Positions 1 through 16,300 of a stretch of 64,000 nucleotides of DNA are shown one piece after another. The notes below the pieces were generated by a model. That model was not told the origin of the DNA, made no database searches, and worked only from the letters and a program-made list of their open reading frames with translations. The position numbers and the translations under genes were made by a program. The stretch is from Ascaris suum (lineage: Eukaryota; Nematoda; Chromadorea; Rhabditida; Ascarididae), in contig CM024188.1 of NCBI GenBank assembly GCA_013433145.1, positions 9,538,345 to 9,602,344 of the forward strand, given 5' to 3'. Each line of letters starts with the position of its first letter. Position 1 is the first letter of the stretch.

Positions 1-3000
1 CAGTGTCGCATTTTCCCTCACAAAAGTAGTGCGGTCTTTCTTTCTTTTTGGCGTTGATAGATTTGCATGTATACATGCATTACCGATGATTGCTGAGCAC
101 TGCACTAATCGTTGTTTATGAACGTTTCCGTCTGTTGAGAGGACGTAGATTTGTGCTAATTTGCTCTGTTCGCTAAATATTCGATAGATGGCGTAGTGGG
201 TTGAGGAGTATCTTTTCAAATTTTAAGCGGCGTCTTACTCGCTGGACTTAACTTGCTACGAAGCGGTCGAACGAATCAGCATATCTTTCTTAGAATGCCT
301 ATGCGTGAGCAAATAGAATAATCCGGAGAAATTTCATCGAGTTTTCTATGGACCCGGTTTTTATGAAAACTTAGTAATTCACAAAGAAATTATTGCTTTT
401 CGTGATGAATGGATTAGGACGTTTTAAAAGAACTTGTCATGAAAATAAGCTGACCTGACGCCTAAATAAAACGGACGTCAGCTTCTGGGGCAACGTCATA
501 AACTGATTAATAATAGTTGAAGTTTTTCCTTCATCGGAAAAGCTTATTTATGTCGGTCGGTGCAATTGGCAGTATGTACTTCTAGAACAACATATAAGCG
601 ACAGTATCAGTGACATGACGGTAATGGGACTGCCGTTAATAATGACAGCGCTGCTGCGACTAGTGACATTTTGCCATCCAGTGATCAAAAAAAAGGATCG
701 ATTTTCCGGGGCAGTTCATCCACAAAATTTCGAGCCTCGGTAATCGTAGCAACTCCTTGTCAAAACCCGTCCGTTCAGGCCAGGTTTTGTGCATTATTTT
801 GGCTAGCTAGAACTGTGTAGTATGTGCATTTCATTAAGACAGCGGTATGCATTATCAGGACACCCTCTTAATTGTCGTTAATTTACGCTGTACTGCGACG
901 ACTATTGGCTGAAGACAAAAATACTTTCGTTTCTCTCATTGGCACTTATTGTACCTGCAGTTTCAAGCTGTCTATAATCAGTATGTCAGTTAAATGCGTG
1001 CGGTGGGCAACGTGCAATACGGTGGAGGTATGGCAGACGTATAGACCGTCATGAGTTCGAGATGCGCTTGATATTTTGAGCATTTCCGATTTGCTGTTGA
1101 CGCGCGCAAATTTCTTGCAACTGCCCTTATACTGTACCAACTTCACCACTTCACCTTAAGTTGAGCTACTTCATTCCTACGAGAGTTCCCATGAGAGGAT
1201 GTTGTATGGAAGGGAACTGCATGAGTTGCAAGAGATGCCGGGTTCATGGCCAGAGATCGTGCCAGCTCGTTTTTTTCATGTGTTCGCGCCTTTGCGTACA
1301 CTCTAAAATGTCATAGCTGCCTTGTCATCAAAAAGTCGAGTCACGTATATAATCACTATGAGGTCATTAACTACCTCCTTCTGTTTTCCTATGTTGAACC
1401 GATACTTTTTTTCGTCTTGAACCTTCGCCTTCCCATGTGGTTGCTGGAGTCTTTCTCGTTTTCCGTTTCCGACCTTTTTTTCGCGTTTCTGTTTTTAACG
1501 TTGCCATCTCACAGAAAAACAACTTTCAGGTGCCCTTTTGGGACAGACGAACGTTCTAGGAGTATGGACGCTCTTCGAATTAACGAATCATACCTATAAG
1601 GTTAAGCGCTTTTATCATCTAGAGTTGGGCAAAGCAAGTATGGTAACTGTGAGCACTGTTGTCAATGAATCGTTGACAGTCAGACAGGCCTCATGATTTT
1701 GGCGTCTTCCGTTTCAGTCTTGTCTTGAAATATGGCTCCGCAATGGGCCGAACGTTCAGAAAAAACACTGCTGTGATGTGCGCTCAGAGGTTTGCCTTGA
1801 CGATGGTCTTTTTCACTTATGGACAGCATTTTTTTTCGCTCGAGCAATCATATACGCGGAGCAGTTGAACTTCTATGTATTTTTCATCACCACATCGATG
1901 CGATCGTTAACGTTACCTCACTTACCACTGTCCGCGTTGCCCCTCACGAAGCAGGAAGCTGCTAAATCAACCAGTTGGTGGTTACTAATTGGAAGACTGA
2001 GGCGTCCAGGTCCAAACTTTCGAGGAAATTTATTTTCGCAAATTCATCTTTTAGATAAATTTCAGAGTGGGGGGAGACAATAGGACCAATTAAATGTTAT
2101 AACCCTAGTTAGATTCAAAGGAGGACGATGTTGCAGGGAGAAAATTTTGAAAAGGCACGCTCCTCTCCCCATTTCCTCCTCACCCCTCCCTCCCCCCCTC
2201 CCCACCTTCTATCCTCTTCCTTTCACAATGGGATCGATGTGGAGAATCACTTCATGGATAAAATCAAGGAGAAAGAGTGAGTGAAATAATTGGTACAAAT
2301 CAAAGCAATCATGGCTCCATTTTTTGCAATGCATTAACATGCAATGAGCTCATAGAAAAACAGGTGATCTCTGCGTAGAGTCGAAACTGGACGATATCGT
2401 TCTTCTTCAACTTTTACGATTTTGTTCACCGTAATGTTTAATATCTCTTTTGTTATAAAACTTTTTTTAGCTTCCCCATGAGGTGCCATATGCATATTTT
2501 TTTCGATCCTATAAACATATTTTGCTCAGCCTTCATTTTTGTGCACTGTTCTTGTGAATATTTTATGTATGCCTTGAGGATATCCAACCGCTTCCTGAGA
2601 CAGCATCCCAATTTGCGGTCAAGAACTTTTCGCAGCATAAAACGATGTTGTGGCATACAGAAATTGGCCATTATGGAAATCCGTTTGCAGTTGAAAGGCA
2701 ACTCATATTGTTGATTACTTATTTAGATGCTGTGCCGAATATTTCGCCGTGGAGGCGCGCTCGATTCAAGCACGCTGATTCTCTGTTAATAACCGTCCGT
2801 TGTCACTTTCCCCTCACAAATTCTCCTATCTCTGTTGCAAAAGTGTTGCAGGGGGTTACTTTTGTTAACATATTCATACCCAGCCTTTCCTTATGAAATC
2901 GAATGAAATTTGAAATGTTTAGCCTTCATGCGTTGATTGCCACAGTAATAATCCTTTAAATTCACTTAATTGAAAGTTTCGGAGTCGGTTGCGATCTGGG

Positions 3001-3084
3001 AAGTTTTTTGTGTCTGAGATCCTCTGAGCAAAATTTTGTGAAACTCACGGGATTCAAATGACTTCAGGACTGTGAGCATTGGCT
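1..3084. other. stretch without recognised genes
   Basis: All frames are interrupted and I recognise no protein family. The longest open frames (about 100-117 codons near 1246-1599 and 1778-2083) have no recognisable motif and no convincing splice context. The only distinct structure is the polypyrimidine tract near 2161. Confidence 0.5.
2161..2226. repeat. polypyrimidine (C/T) tract
   Basis: About 66 bases are almost purely C and T, with runs of up to eight C. It is a low-complexity tract rather than a simple tandem repeat. No nearby exon is recognised that it would serve as an acceptor tract. Confidence 0.8.
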
Positions 3085-3429
3085 TCAAACATCAGTTTCA
3101 TAGCTTTTAATAGCAGCTGGCTGTGATATACAACTGCGGTTCAGTTGGGAACGAAGAGAGGCTGACCACATTAATTCCAAAGAGAAAAATTCGTCTTCGA
3201 TCCTGAAACGTCCGCTCTGTTGTTGAGAGAGGAAACCGAAAGTTTTTCCTTTAGTGAAAAAACGCTGGAAAATTTCTTCGCTATTTCGAGAAATACCAAA
3301 CGACTTTTCTAGTTGACGAAGAAATCCTTCATTTATGAAATGTACGGCGTAGCTCCGATAATACGCGAGGTCTTTTAAAGCGACATTGGCGTGAAGGTGT
3401 AATATTTTTGCTGAACGTTTTGGCAGCAT
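3085..3429 (-). CDS. hypothetical protein, single-exon ORF of 114 aa
   Basis: An ATG-to-TGA open frame of 114 codons with balanced, protein-like composition: charged and aromatic residues are interspersed, and there is no low-complexity bias. I recognise no family. It is probably soluble, with no signal peptide or membrane helix evident. It lies about 1 kb upstream of the first C-type lectin exon and on the opposite strand. It could be a small nematode-specific gene, one exon of a larger gene, a transposon fragment or a chance ORF. Composition and length are the only support. Confidence 0.25.
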   Translation of the reverse strand: MLPKRSAKILHLHANVALKDLAYYRSYAVHFINEGFLRQLEKSFGISRNSEEIFQRFFTKGKTFGFLSQQQSGRFRIEDEFFSLELMWSASLRSQLNRSCISQPAAIKSYETDV

Positions 3430-4489
3430 GCTTTCATTATCAGTAAATGAAAAGAATGACCATCAGCAGTAAAAACTATAAAAGGGGATTATATTGTGTA
3501 CTGTTGACGCTTTTCTTAAACTGGAAACAAGAAATGCTAGTAAAAACAGCTGGGTACCCCGACTGCATCCAGAGGTAACGCTTAAGCTCAAAACGATGCA
3601 GATGTGCTTGAAAAAGACGGCGAATTCAAGGATGTAAATTCGCGTGGGTGGCGATTACGCGAGAGATTGAACTAGTTTTAACGTTGCTGTTTGCTTTCGA
3701 CGATAAAAATTCATTTCCGACTAACAAACGTTTGTGGTAAGACGAAGATTATTTTCAGCGAGAAGATTCTGTTCTTAAAAATAAAAAAATCATAACGTTG
3801 CCGAAGTCAGCACATGAGTGCTGTAAATGGTGACTCTAAAATTTGTGGTCCAACCGGTAAATAAAATTTGTTGATGAAAGTGTCACTAAAATTGCTTTTA
3901 TTCGCCTCCGAAAATTTGCTTTTGCGTGTGCACTCATCTACTATGGTAACAGCATTGTGCACGGTCGCACTTTGAGCTCACTTTCTGTCCTCTCGATTGC
4001 CGCTTTCTGATAGAGTTTCAAATATGCACTATAGAATTGTCCAATTGCCTTATTCGTCGCTTTCTCCCACTTTTTTTCTGCGCCTTACTCTAGACAATGC
4101 AATCACTTCGTCGCATTAGAATAGGGACAAAGAAGACGGAAAAATACAGGCAATATCTTATAGTAATGAAATAAGAGGTTATTTTTCTCTGGATTTGGCA
4201 AATTATACTGGCGGTATAAATGCGCATGTACATCATTGTGTAGGATATGCTTTCCACCAAATATTTTTATGTTATTACCTATATTTGTTCCAAATTTTGT
4301 GGTAGAAGAGTGCCTCAGAAACAGTAACTGAGAACGGGGTTATCTTGTCTCTCGAAAAGTTCAGACTGGAGATGAGCGTGCTTCATTCGAAGGTAGCTTG
4401 AAAGGGGAGCGGAACACGAAGAATTCCGCAACGTACTATGATATGCATCGTAATGTTACACCAAAACACCCAAGTGTCATAAAATTCAG
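3430..4489. other. stretch upstream of the C-type lectin exons
   Basis: This interval should hold, or lead to, the 5' exons of the lectin gene (signal peptide and first cysteine). I could not identify an exon carrying the usual CxxGW...CY start of the domain, so the 5' end of that gene remains open. Confidence 0.4.
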
Positions 4490-8677
<4,188 letters not shown>

Positions 8678-10430
8678 AAGCAACACAAATAGCCATTATG
8701 AGCCGCCTTTTTTCAATCATGTGTCGTCTGCAAAAGTGTGGCTTGCATACTGGTACGAATAAAAAGGCTGTAAAAGAGCAAGAACAAATATTCAGCATTG
8801 TATTCCCCTCAAATTTGGTTGCTGCTGTAGAACTGTGAGTTTGCACTTCCATCTCCACCCTTCAAATTCTACTGTCTCACTTCTGAGGCTTTTTTCGTAC
8901 AACTTCTCCCCTAACTGATTCCTCCGAATTTCACCTCTCCACTCCTGACAGGCATTTAAAATGGTACTGCATTTATATTCAGTAGTCTCACCAAATTTAG
9001 CCTCTCTGCATAGCAAGCTGGAACGTTACAACCCCAAGGGCGAATTCAACGTCTCGCTGCACTCTGAAGAAAGTGGAACCTGCTCCCACACATTTTCTTA
9101 CTCCTCCCCTCTCAAACGGAACAGTTCTGGTACTATTCCTATCGCAGGGTCCCCTGCATAAAGATGACTGATTGATTTCATACCATGGGACCCCCGATCC
9201 CGAACAATGCGCCGGCCTCGCGGACACCTCTGAGTTTTCTCATCTCTGCCAAAGATGCTTTAAAAAAACAGGTTTTGTTTTCGCGAGCTGAAAAAAGAAT
9301 TTTCCATAGACTCACAGAAACCTGACAGAACTTCATCAGGCACAGTATTCTAACAAAATACGCTGAAGAAAGCGTCAGACATAGATGTCGGTAGAGGAAG
9401 AACAATTAAGTGCGAAAGAGAATACATGTACGTAATGGGCATAATCGGAATACCTATCTAATGGAATATATAATGTTCTATTGATCGAAAAATTTGCCGC
9501 GATGAAGTGTATTTGGTGCTCAAGGTGTCAGTTACCAGAGCTGTTATGAAGCGCATATCAAAGTTCTGCTCATTGATGTCAACTTAGTCCGAGAAGGAGA
9601 ATGACTTTTGATGTGCTGCAATGGGCGACCTCCGATTCTGTGCGCTCTAAGAAATATTTAGGTAGAAGTAACGAAAGACTGATGAGACTAGCTCGAAGAT
9701 CGTTAGTACTCGGAAGTTTGTTCTCATCTCAGGCGTCTGCCAGAGGCTGGGCCCAATCCCTCCCACTTTTCCCAGCTCCCCGTGACTGTCGTCGGTACCC
9801 CGCAGGTACTACAGATGCCATGAACAGCGCCAATAATTATGGTGCAATATGTCGAGCTGCCATATTCCAGACTTCATTTCGCTCCCAGCTTTACCTTCGT
9901 TATTGTTTTCATTTTTTATCACTTCGTAGTAGAAAAAGAAGGTCCGCGAGCACCCATGCTTTCTGCACCTCTGTCCCTTATTACCGAAGCTTACTTATTC
10001 GAAAATTCTGTGATATTATCCTGGTCACCTCTCATTCCATCCATAAATCGAACCTTGTACATTCTGTACCAATTTTTATACACATATTGCAGCTACATTT
10101 GGCTGTGGTTGCGGACGTGTCTTGCGCAAAAATACCATATGGACTTCAGCCACACCTGTTATATGAGAAAATGATACCGAGCAATGCCATTATCAACTAT
10201 GGAAAAAGTTTGGTGATGGAATCAAACACTTGCATATACCCGCCTCCACTCGAACCTTCGCGGGGGCACGTCTTCGAATATTCGCCCACCTGCGCAGGAG
10301 AATTTCAGGAAGCAAGACCTTCCCGCCTAAGCCCGCAGGAGGTCGAAAGCTCTCCCTGTCCTGCGGGAGATATGACTGATCACATCACATAGCGCGAAGC
10401 CGCCCTTCCTCTACACGGCTGGCTTCAATA
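8678..10430. other. downstream of the lectin gene; no recognised gene
   Basis: Contains a 263-codon open frame (9601-10392) with no recognisable family, several overlapping frames of similar quality, and a G/C-rich patch near 10250-10380. The last kilobase may be the eroded 5' part of the non-LTR element that follows, but I see no diagnostic motif. Confidence 0.4.
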
Positions 10431-10439
10431 CGCTTGTTC

Positions 10440-11350
10440 GATTGCGCGCGGTCTTATATTGGTAGCTGTATATTGACCACCGGTTACGTAATTATAGTCA
10501 CCAATTCTTTTCTGGAGCTTTCATCGATTATTGCGCAAGTGATCTTCCAACTGTTGCAGTGGGTGATTTCAGTATCCCTGCCGTCGGTCGAAACAGTTGC
10601 ACGGCATGCATATGTCTCTGAAATCTTCTCGACTAATGGCCACAAAAGCATCGTCTCCGACATAGCTTACGACTGTTTCTAACAAGCGAATGAAGGATGC
10701 CGTGATTTCGTTGCTGATTAATGCTTCTTAGCTACTTGTTGTGCTGTACGACTGCAAACGGACAAATTATTTTCCTGCTTCCGCAGACATTGCTAACATT
10801 TAAACTATAGCCGATATCTGAATAAATGTTCCTTCCCTCTGAAAGATAATCTCGGAAAGACGATGCTCTGCTCACAGAATATCTACAACGATTTGCAGCC
10901 AAAAAACATCTCTTTGCGTGGACATTTTTAAGCCAAGTGGTCTGAAAGCATTCAACAAATGTTCCACTGGCTACCGAATTCAGTGCAACAGGTTCGTCAG
11001 AAATTTGGAAAAGCGTAGAATTGGCGCTACTCATGAAAACCCTTTCTACGAATATGTCGGTAATAAATTACATAAGAAGCAGGTTCCCAGGGTTTTAAAA
11101 GATGAAATTGACTCCCTAGGATCGATAACAAATCGGAGCTCATAGCAAACTTTTTGTCACAAATTTCCAAGCAGAACGAAGTAATTTCCCGCAATTTTTC
11201 ATGAGATATCGTACTCGCGTGAATTTCCTTGTCAACGATGCAGGTATTGTTTGCAAGGCAATTTAACAGCTCAGCTTACAAATCTGAGGTCATAGTAAAC
11301 TTTTTATCACAAGTTTCAAAACAGAATGATGCAATTCTCCTGCAATTTTC
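10440..11350 (+). mobile_element. degenerate non-LTR retrotransposon (CR1/LINE-like) fragment
   Basis: Broken reading frames carry fragments in the order expected of a LINE ORF2. First comes LILVAVY, stop, PPV (endonuclease VAVYRPP position, about 10450-10490). Then LPTVAVGDFSIP (endonuclease GDFN position, about 10540-10580). Then FSTNGHKSIVSD (about 10625-10660). Then a linker block about 10985-11110 containing the N-P-F-Y-E-Y-V pattern that precedes the reverse transcriptase in CR1-type elements. Stops and frame changes separate these pieces, so the copy is dead. The reverse transcriptase core itself was not found downstream. The duplicated block at 11131/11281 lies at its 3' end. Assignment rests on motif order recognised by eye. 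Confidence 0.55.
11131..11350 (+). repeat. direct duplication, 70-bp block repeated at 150-bp spacing
   Basis: Positions 11131-11200 and 11281-11350 align without gaps at roughly three quarters identity. Both translate to related peptides in one frame: SELIANFLSQISKQNEVIS and SEVIVNFLSQVSKQNDAIL. Differences are mostly silent or conservative, which suggests the duplicated sequence was once coding, probably in the retrotransposon linker next to the reverse transcriptase. Confidence 0.75.
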
Positions 11351-12698
11351 GTCCTTACAGACACCTCTTGTCATGAGCTTTTTTTCTTGGTCACATTTAG
11401 AAGCTGCTGTGCAAATAGCTATCAACTGCATCATTTTTTGTTAACAGATGGAACCTTTCGGTCGGGCCAACGAAATGAAAGAGCGGATTTTGCGCCAGCT
11501 CCTTGAACAGATTTCTTGCTTGTTTTGGTCTGCAGATTGTAAAAACGATTTACGCAGAATTTTGATGCGTCGGGGATTCGAATAGAAAGTTACTAAGAAC
11601 CTGGGCGGAATGCGTGTGCTCAGAGGTACTTCTAATTCGATTCATCGTCATAACCTCACACTGGTCTTCAATTTTACCTCCTTTAAAAGTCATCTTTTCG
11701 TGCATCAATACTACCTTCACCACAGGTTGCTTCATGCTCACTTGATGCTGGTGATCCATCTAAAAACGACGAGATGCCAACGTCTGCTGGAGTGGGGTGA
11801 AGCATTTGTGGAAAGCGCTCCTATCGCAGCGCCATATTTTTAGATGGAACGATTGAAATAGTTTACAGCGCCAACGTTCCGTGCATGCAAGAGCCGATGG
11901 AAAAAAGGCGACACGCTGCTGCGGTTAGCCTTTTGTCTCGTACGAACCCATTCGGGGCTTTTAAGTGCTAAGCAACAAAGGAAACTGAGTTCTTCCTAAA
12001 AGGCGAACACACCATTCTCTGTGTCTGCTCGTCGTTTGGTGCCAATAGTTACTCACCAACTCACTTGCGCATGTTGTTTCGGGTATCGCAGTTCTCAAGA
12101 ACACTCAACTAAACTGCTTTGATACCGGCAGTTTGTCATATATCATGTCTTAGCAGTGTGTACCTATCGGGCTGTTAGCAAAGCCAGCTTAAACTGCTTT
12201 GCCTGTGCTTGTGTTTTCCAAGCGCTAAATCTGATCCTGGATAGCTCTATTCTTAGCTGGTGCGTTGAGACAGTTATACTACCAGCTAAGAAAGCCATCG
12301 TAGATGGAAGACTGAGAGTGTGAGAGAGTTATCCGCATAGGACCTCTCAAGTTTTCCCGTTGTAAAACAGAGGGAAAACAAAATTTTCTGCGACTTCTTC
12401 GGATAATAGTAATTTGGAAATCAACAAGTAGAAAAGGATGCTGAAAGAGGTGGCATGATATGCGCTGTTCTAATTCACTTACTTTGCGAACTAGTTCTAC
12501 TACCGTGCAGCATGTCACGATGAGATTTTAGAAACAAATTTCGCTGTTGAGATCCACTGTTTGAAGTTTGCGAAACTCAAAGGTTCGTTCGCTCCATAAT
12601 GTTAGACTGTACCAAGCCGACAGTCGAGCAATCAAGGTTGCCGTCCGGTTGCGGCTATTCTTGGTGTCACGAGTGAAGCGACTGCCAAAACTGTTTGT
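11351..12698. other. no recognised genes
   Basis: No protein family or RNA recognised. Open frames are short and unsupported. Confidence 0.5.
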
Positions 12699-12929
12699 TT
12701 CAAATTAACGCGAACCACCTGGAGGCTGCAAATTTTGTAGTTTAAGGTTCTGTCTAGAAGAAGGTGATATTGCAAGTGGGCAGAGAGTAGTCGCGGATAC
12801 AGAAAAAACTCTGAGGTAGCGTATTTCTGTGTCCGCGGCTACTCATTGCCCGCTTGCAACATCACCTTCTTCTAGACAGAACCTTAAATGTAAAATTTGC
12901 AGCCCCCAAGCGGTTCACATTAATTTGAA
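12699..12929. mobile_element. palindromic MITE-like element (long inverted repeat)
   Basis: Two arms of about 105 bp are near-perfect reverse complements. The left arm runs from TTCAAATTAACGCGAACC through AAGGTTCTGTCTAGAAGAAGG to CGCGGATACAGAAA near 12807. The right arm returns from TTTCTGTGTCCGCGG near 12824 to GGTTCACATTAATTTGAA at 12929. Arm differences are scattered substitutions. The loop is about 16-20 bases. No coding capacity is present. This is the form of a foldback or MITE DNA transposon. I did not find a clear target-site duplication. Confidence 0.85.
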
Positions 12930-13342
12930 TTTTTCTTTTTTACTACTTTGAACTGATCTTGAATTGGAAGCTTCTTTTCTGTGCTTGAACCGACTGCCCG
13001 ACACTTAGTGGGATCTCCCTCCCTCCCCCCTTCCCTTCTGCTACCGCATCTGTCAGTGCCATTGAGAGAAACAGCTGTGTGTTATGCTGTCGGTTTCAGA
13101 ACATTTCACCAATTTTTTGGGCGGGAGGGAGGGATTAGGGTGGAGAAGGATACATGCGATACTTTGCGCAGGTTTAGATTGTTGAAAAAGGTTGCCGTGG
13201 GTAAAACACGTTTTATACAAGTCACAATAAGTTCATTTCAGCTTTTGTTATCGCAGAAACGTCCGAATCAAACTCTCTCTATCGAGAAGTACATTTATAT
13301 ATTTCCTCTTCCGACGGTGGGAAAGGGTTTTCTCTATTGCAG

Positions 13343-16300
13343 TTCTGCCTCTATTGGTTTGTGCCCGAGAGGAATCAGAAGTAAGCGAGGCAATGCACTG
13401 GTTGACGATATGCATACTGGTATTGGTGGCAAGTGGCGTTGTTCTTGTCGGTATTACCCACATCGAAGTACTCGACTGCAGAAAGCCAACGCTGAATCAG
13501 TTGCTCCATGAGTCGATCCTTGCAGAGGCGCCATTCCTTGTCGACGCTCAAAACAATGCCAGTTTCCCATAATCCGGACCGGCTTGCGGACTTCACTCAC
13601 GCAGTCTAATTAAGAAGCTTTTACGCATCAATCCCCAAGGCTTGAGCAGCGCCTAGATATGAGCACCGCTTCCAGTCTATTTCCAAGAAATATCTTATTT
13701 TTGAATGGCCATACGCCAAGTATAAGAAATTGCATCAAATTGATTCTACGAGCAATTGTGTTGAAATGACAAGAAAACTAAAACTATAAGATGCACTGAC
13801 GCGCGGTCAATAATGCACGGTGCCTTCATACGGGCCTGTATGTAATCTGAGAAAAAAAGTTTACCGATCTCTTAGCTAAACATTTTTCCTTCGATGAAGG
13901 TCGCCGAACCGAGCGGCAAAATAGGCTCCGCCGCTCACTCATTTCTTAACTACTTCAGATGCCCTCACTGTTAACTATTCATTCTTCATGCAACCTTCAC
14001 TAGTTGCTACACAAGAGCCTTCGTTGAAGAGAAGCAACTTTTGAAGACAAATTTTTTTTTTTTTTGAAATACTGGCTGCATGTTCAGTAGCAATAACTAA
14101 GAATCAAGTGGCGGACAATTTTGCGAAGATAGCTTTTGAAGTACATATTCAGGCAATAGACACTGAGAAACACAGTGGAAAGAGTAATGACAACGTCTTT
14201 TTTGTGTGGACTATTTTTTATTAAATTGAATGCCCAGCTTCATGAAAGCTTCTGAAAGAGCTCATTGTAAGTGAAAGAGGAGCAGAAAGAACGGAATGCC
14301 TCAATAACGTCTGATTCCTACACAGATATCGAATAATTACTATCGTTTCCGTGGTAGGATACTGGTACGAACAAAGAACCTGTTTTCTTCTTGGAATTCA
14401 CCTATGTTCGTGATTTTCCAGGAATGTTTCATGATCTTATGCAAAGGTATAGTTAAAATTTTCTAAAGGTATGCATTTCATGTGGCGCAATTGGTTGCTG
14501 GAGTAGCCTGCAAATTGAATGAATGATTTGCAGCCCGATGCTGTCAGACAGGTTATGAACAATTTGCACTCACTATTCATGCTCAAGCTCGAATCGTTTT
14601 CATCATGTGATACGCGTTCGCAGCACATGTCCTCATTGCTGATGTCGTTTGCCATCGCAAATACGCTCGGTTTGTTTATCACCGACATTTTAACTCTTAT
14701 TCTTCAGTGAAGCATAACAACACAACTATCGTCGAAAGCTGTAATCTAGTACCTCTTTGGTGTGGAAAATGATTCCCACCCCTCACAGTTCGAAACATGA
14801 GATGCTGAAGTAGCGGTTACGCTGCTACGAAACTACCTGAACTGATTTCCCCAAAACTTTTAAAACTTTCCCCCGGTTTGCATTTTTAATTTCCCAAAGC
14901 TCCAAATTCCCCTCAAAACTACTTGTTTTTTATGCAGGATTTCCCGGAAATGCAGTGATTGAAACTACGTGAACTACGCTAGTATAAACGTGAATGATTT
15001 GGAAATGGTACAAAAAATGAACAGAAACCATCGTTGCCTAGCCTCGACTAAGTAATTTCTTTCAGGGGGGGGGGGGGAAGATCATTGTTGATGACATTCG
15101 CCTTTTACAGAAAACCTTTTGAATTGCATCTGACCTTCGCTTTGCACCATCAGAAAATCTTCATTTCACCAATACAGATTACGGATGTCTTCGAGAATGA
15201 GAAAAGAGCGAAAATGAACAACGCTTTTAACAAGTGGGCTGTTGCGACAGGCGATCCATTTCTAAAAAACCTTTCAAGGTGACGACCGTGTCGATGACAA
15301 GGACTTCGCTTTCAAAGTGGCATACGTATTGCTGGGAAGTACCGCTTTCCTACTCATTGTCTCACTACTAACGCGGGAATCGGAGAGACGCTTAGACGCG
15401 ATATTCGGTACATTCATTTGTTTATTTCGCGGACGTTACGCGTTTTGAACGATGGAACGAACTTTTTAATTTCATTCAGTCATTATTCCTATAAACAGAC
15501 AATGTAAACATTTTCGCAATGTTCTGGAGCAAACTATCAATAGGATGACTATATATGTTGTATCAGGGACCAGTCTTAATAAAGGTGAGGAATAGACTAG
15601 GACAAGGTTAGAATTCCGATCCCCGAGAAAGCCGGAACTAACTGCGGCAGGAGATACAAGACGGGATAGTGAATTCATCGCCGATTGGAATCATTCAGTG
15701 AGTTATAATTTATAACACACGTATGGATCCAGTAGGCCCACCGTAAACAATATACCGGGTCTGTGTTCACAGGAGGCTGATTGTCAACATCAGTCCAAGC
15801 TGAACAATAAATTCTCAAAAAGGCAATGAAAAAATTTGGATGTCGAAAGCGGGAACATTCAAAGCTCAGAAAAGCGTTAATTTAATGCCCTTTTCTTGGC
15901 TTGCCTACAATTTCCTTTTGATAATTTTCGCATAATTGTGACCATCACAAAAACATTCCTGCTCATTTGAGATTACGAAATAGTGATCTAGGCTAGAGTG
16001 TGTTTTCGCCCACACTAGTCCCACTCTCCAGGGCTGAATGAGCGGGGTTGACCCATGTTCATGGAACGTTGATGGACAACTCATCATCCATAGAGTCACA
16101 AGGGACCCCACTCGCAATGGTGCTCCTCACTCTGAGTCTAAAGCATGGCATAATGTGACCTTGAGAAGTGTTACTCACGGAGGCAAGCCATCACGACAGT
16201 AAAGATGCCCCTTTTCCGGATAGGATCTGTGGCAACAGTGGATCGTGAGCATTAACTAAGATGAGAAAGTTTCGAAAAATGTACGCTCACCAAATACAGT

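Noticed and set aside
9601..10392. 263-codon open frame on the plus strand
   Set aside because: No recognisable domain. Composition changes along its length, alternative frames look equally good, and it lies next to a broken retrotransposon.
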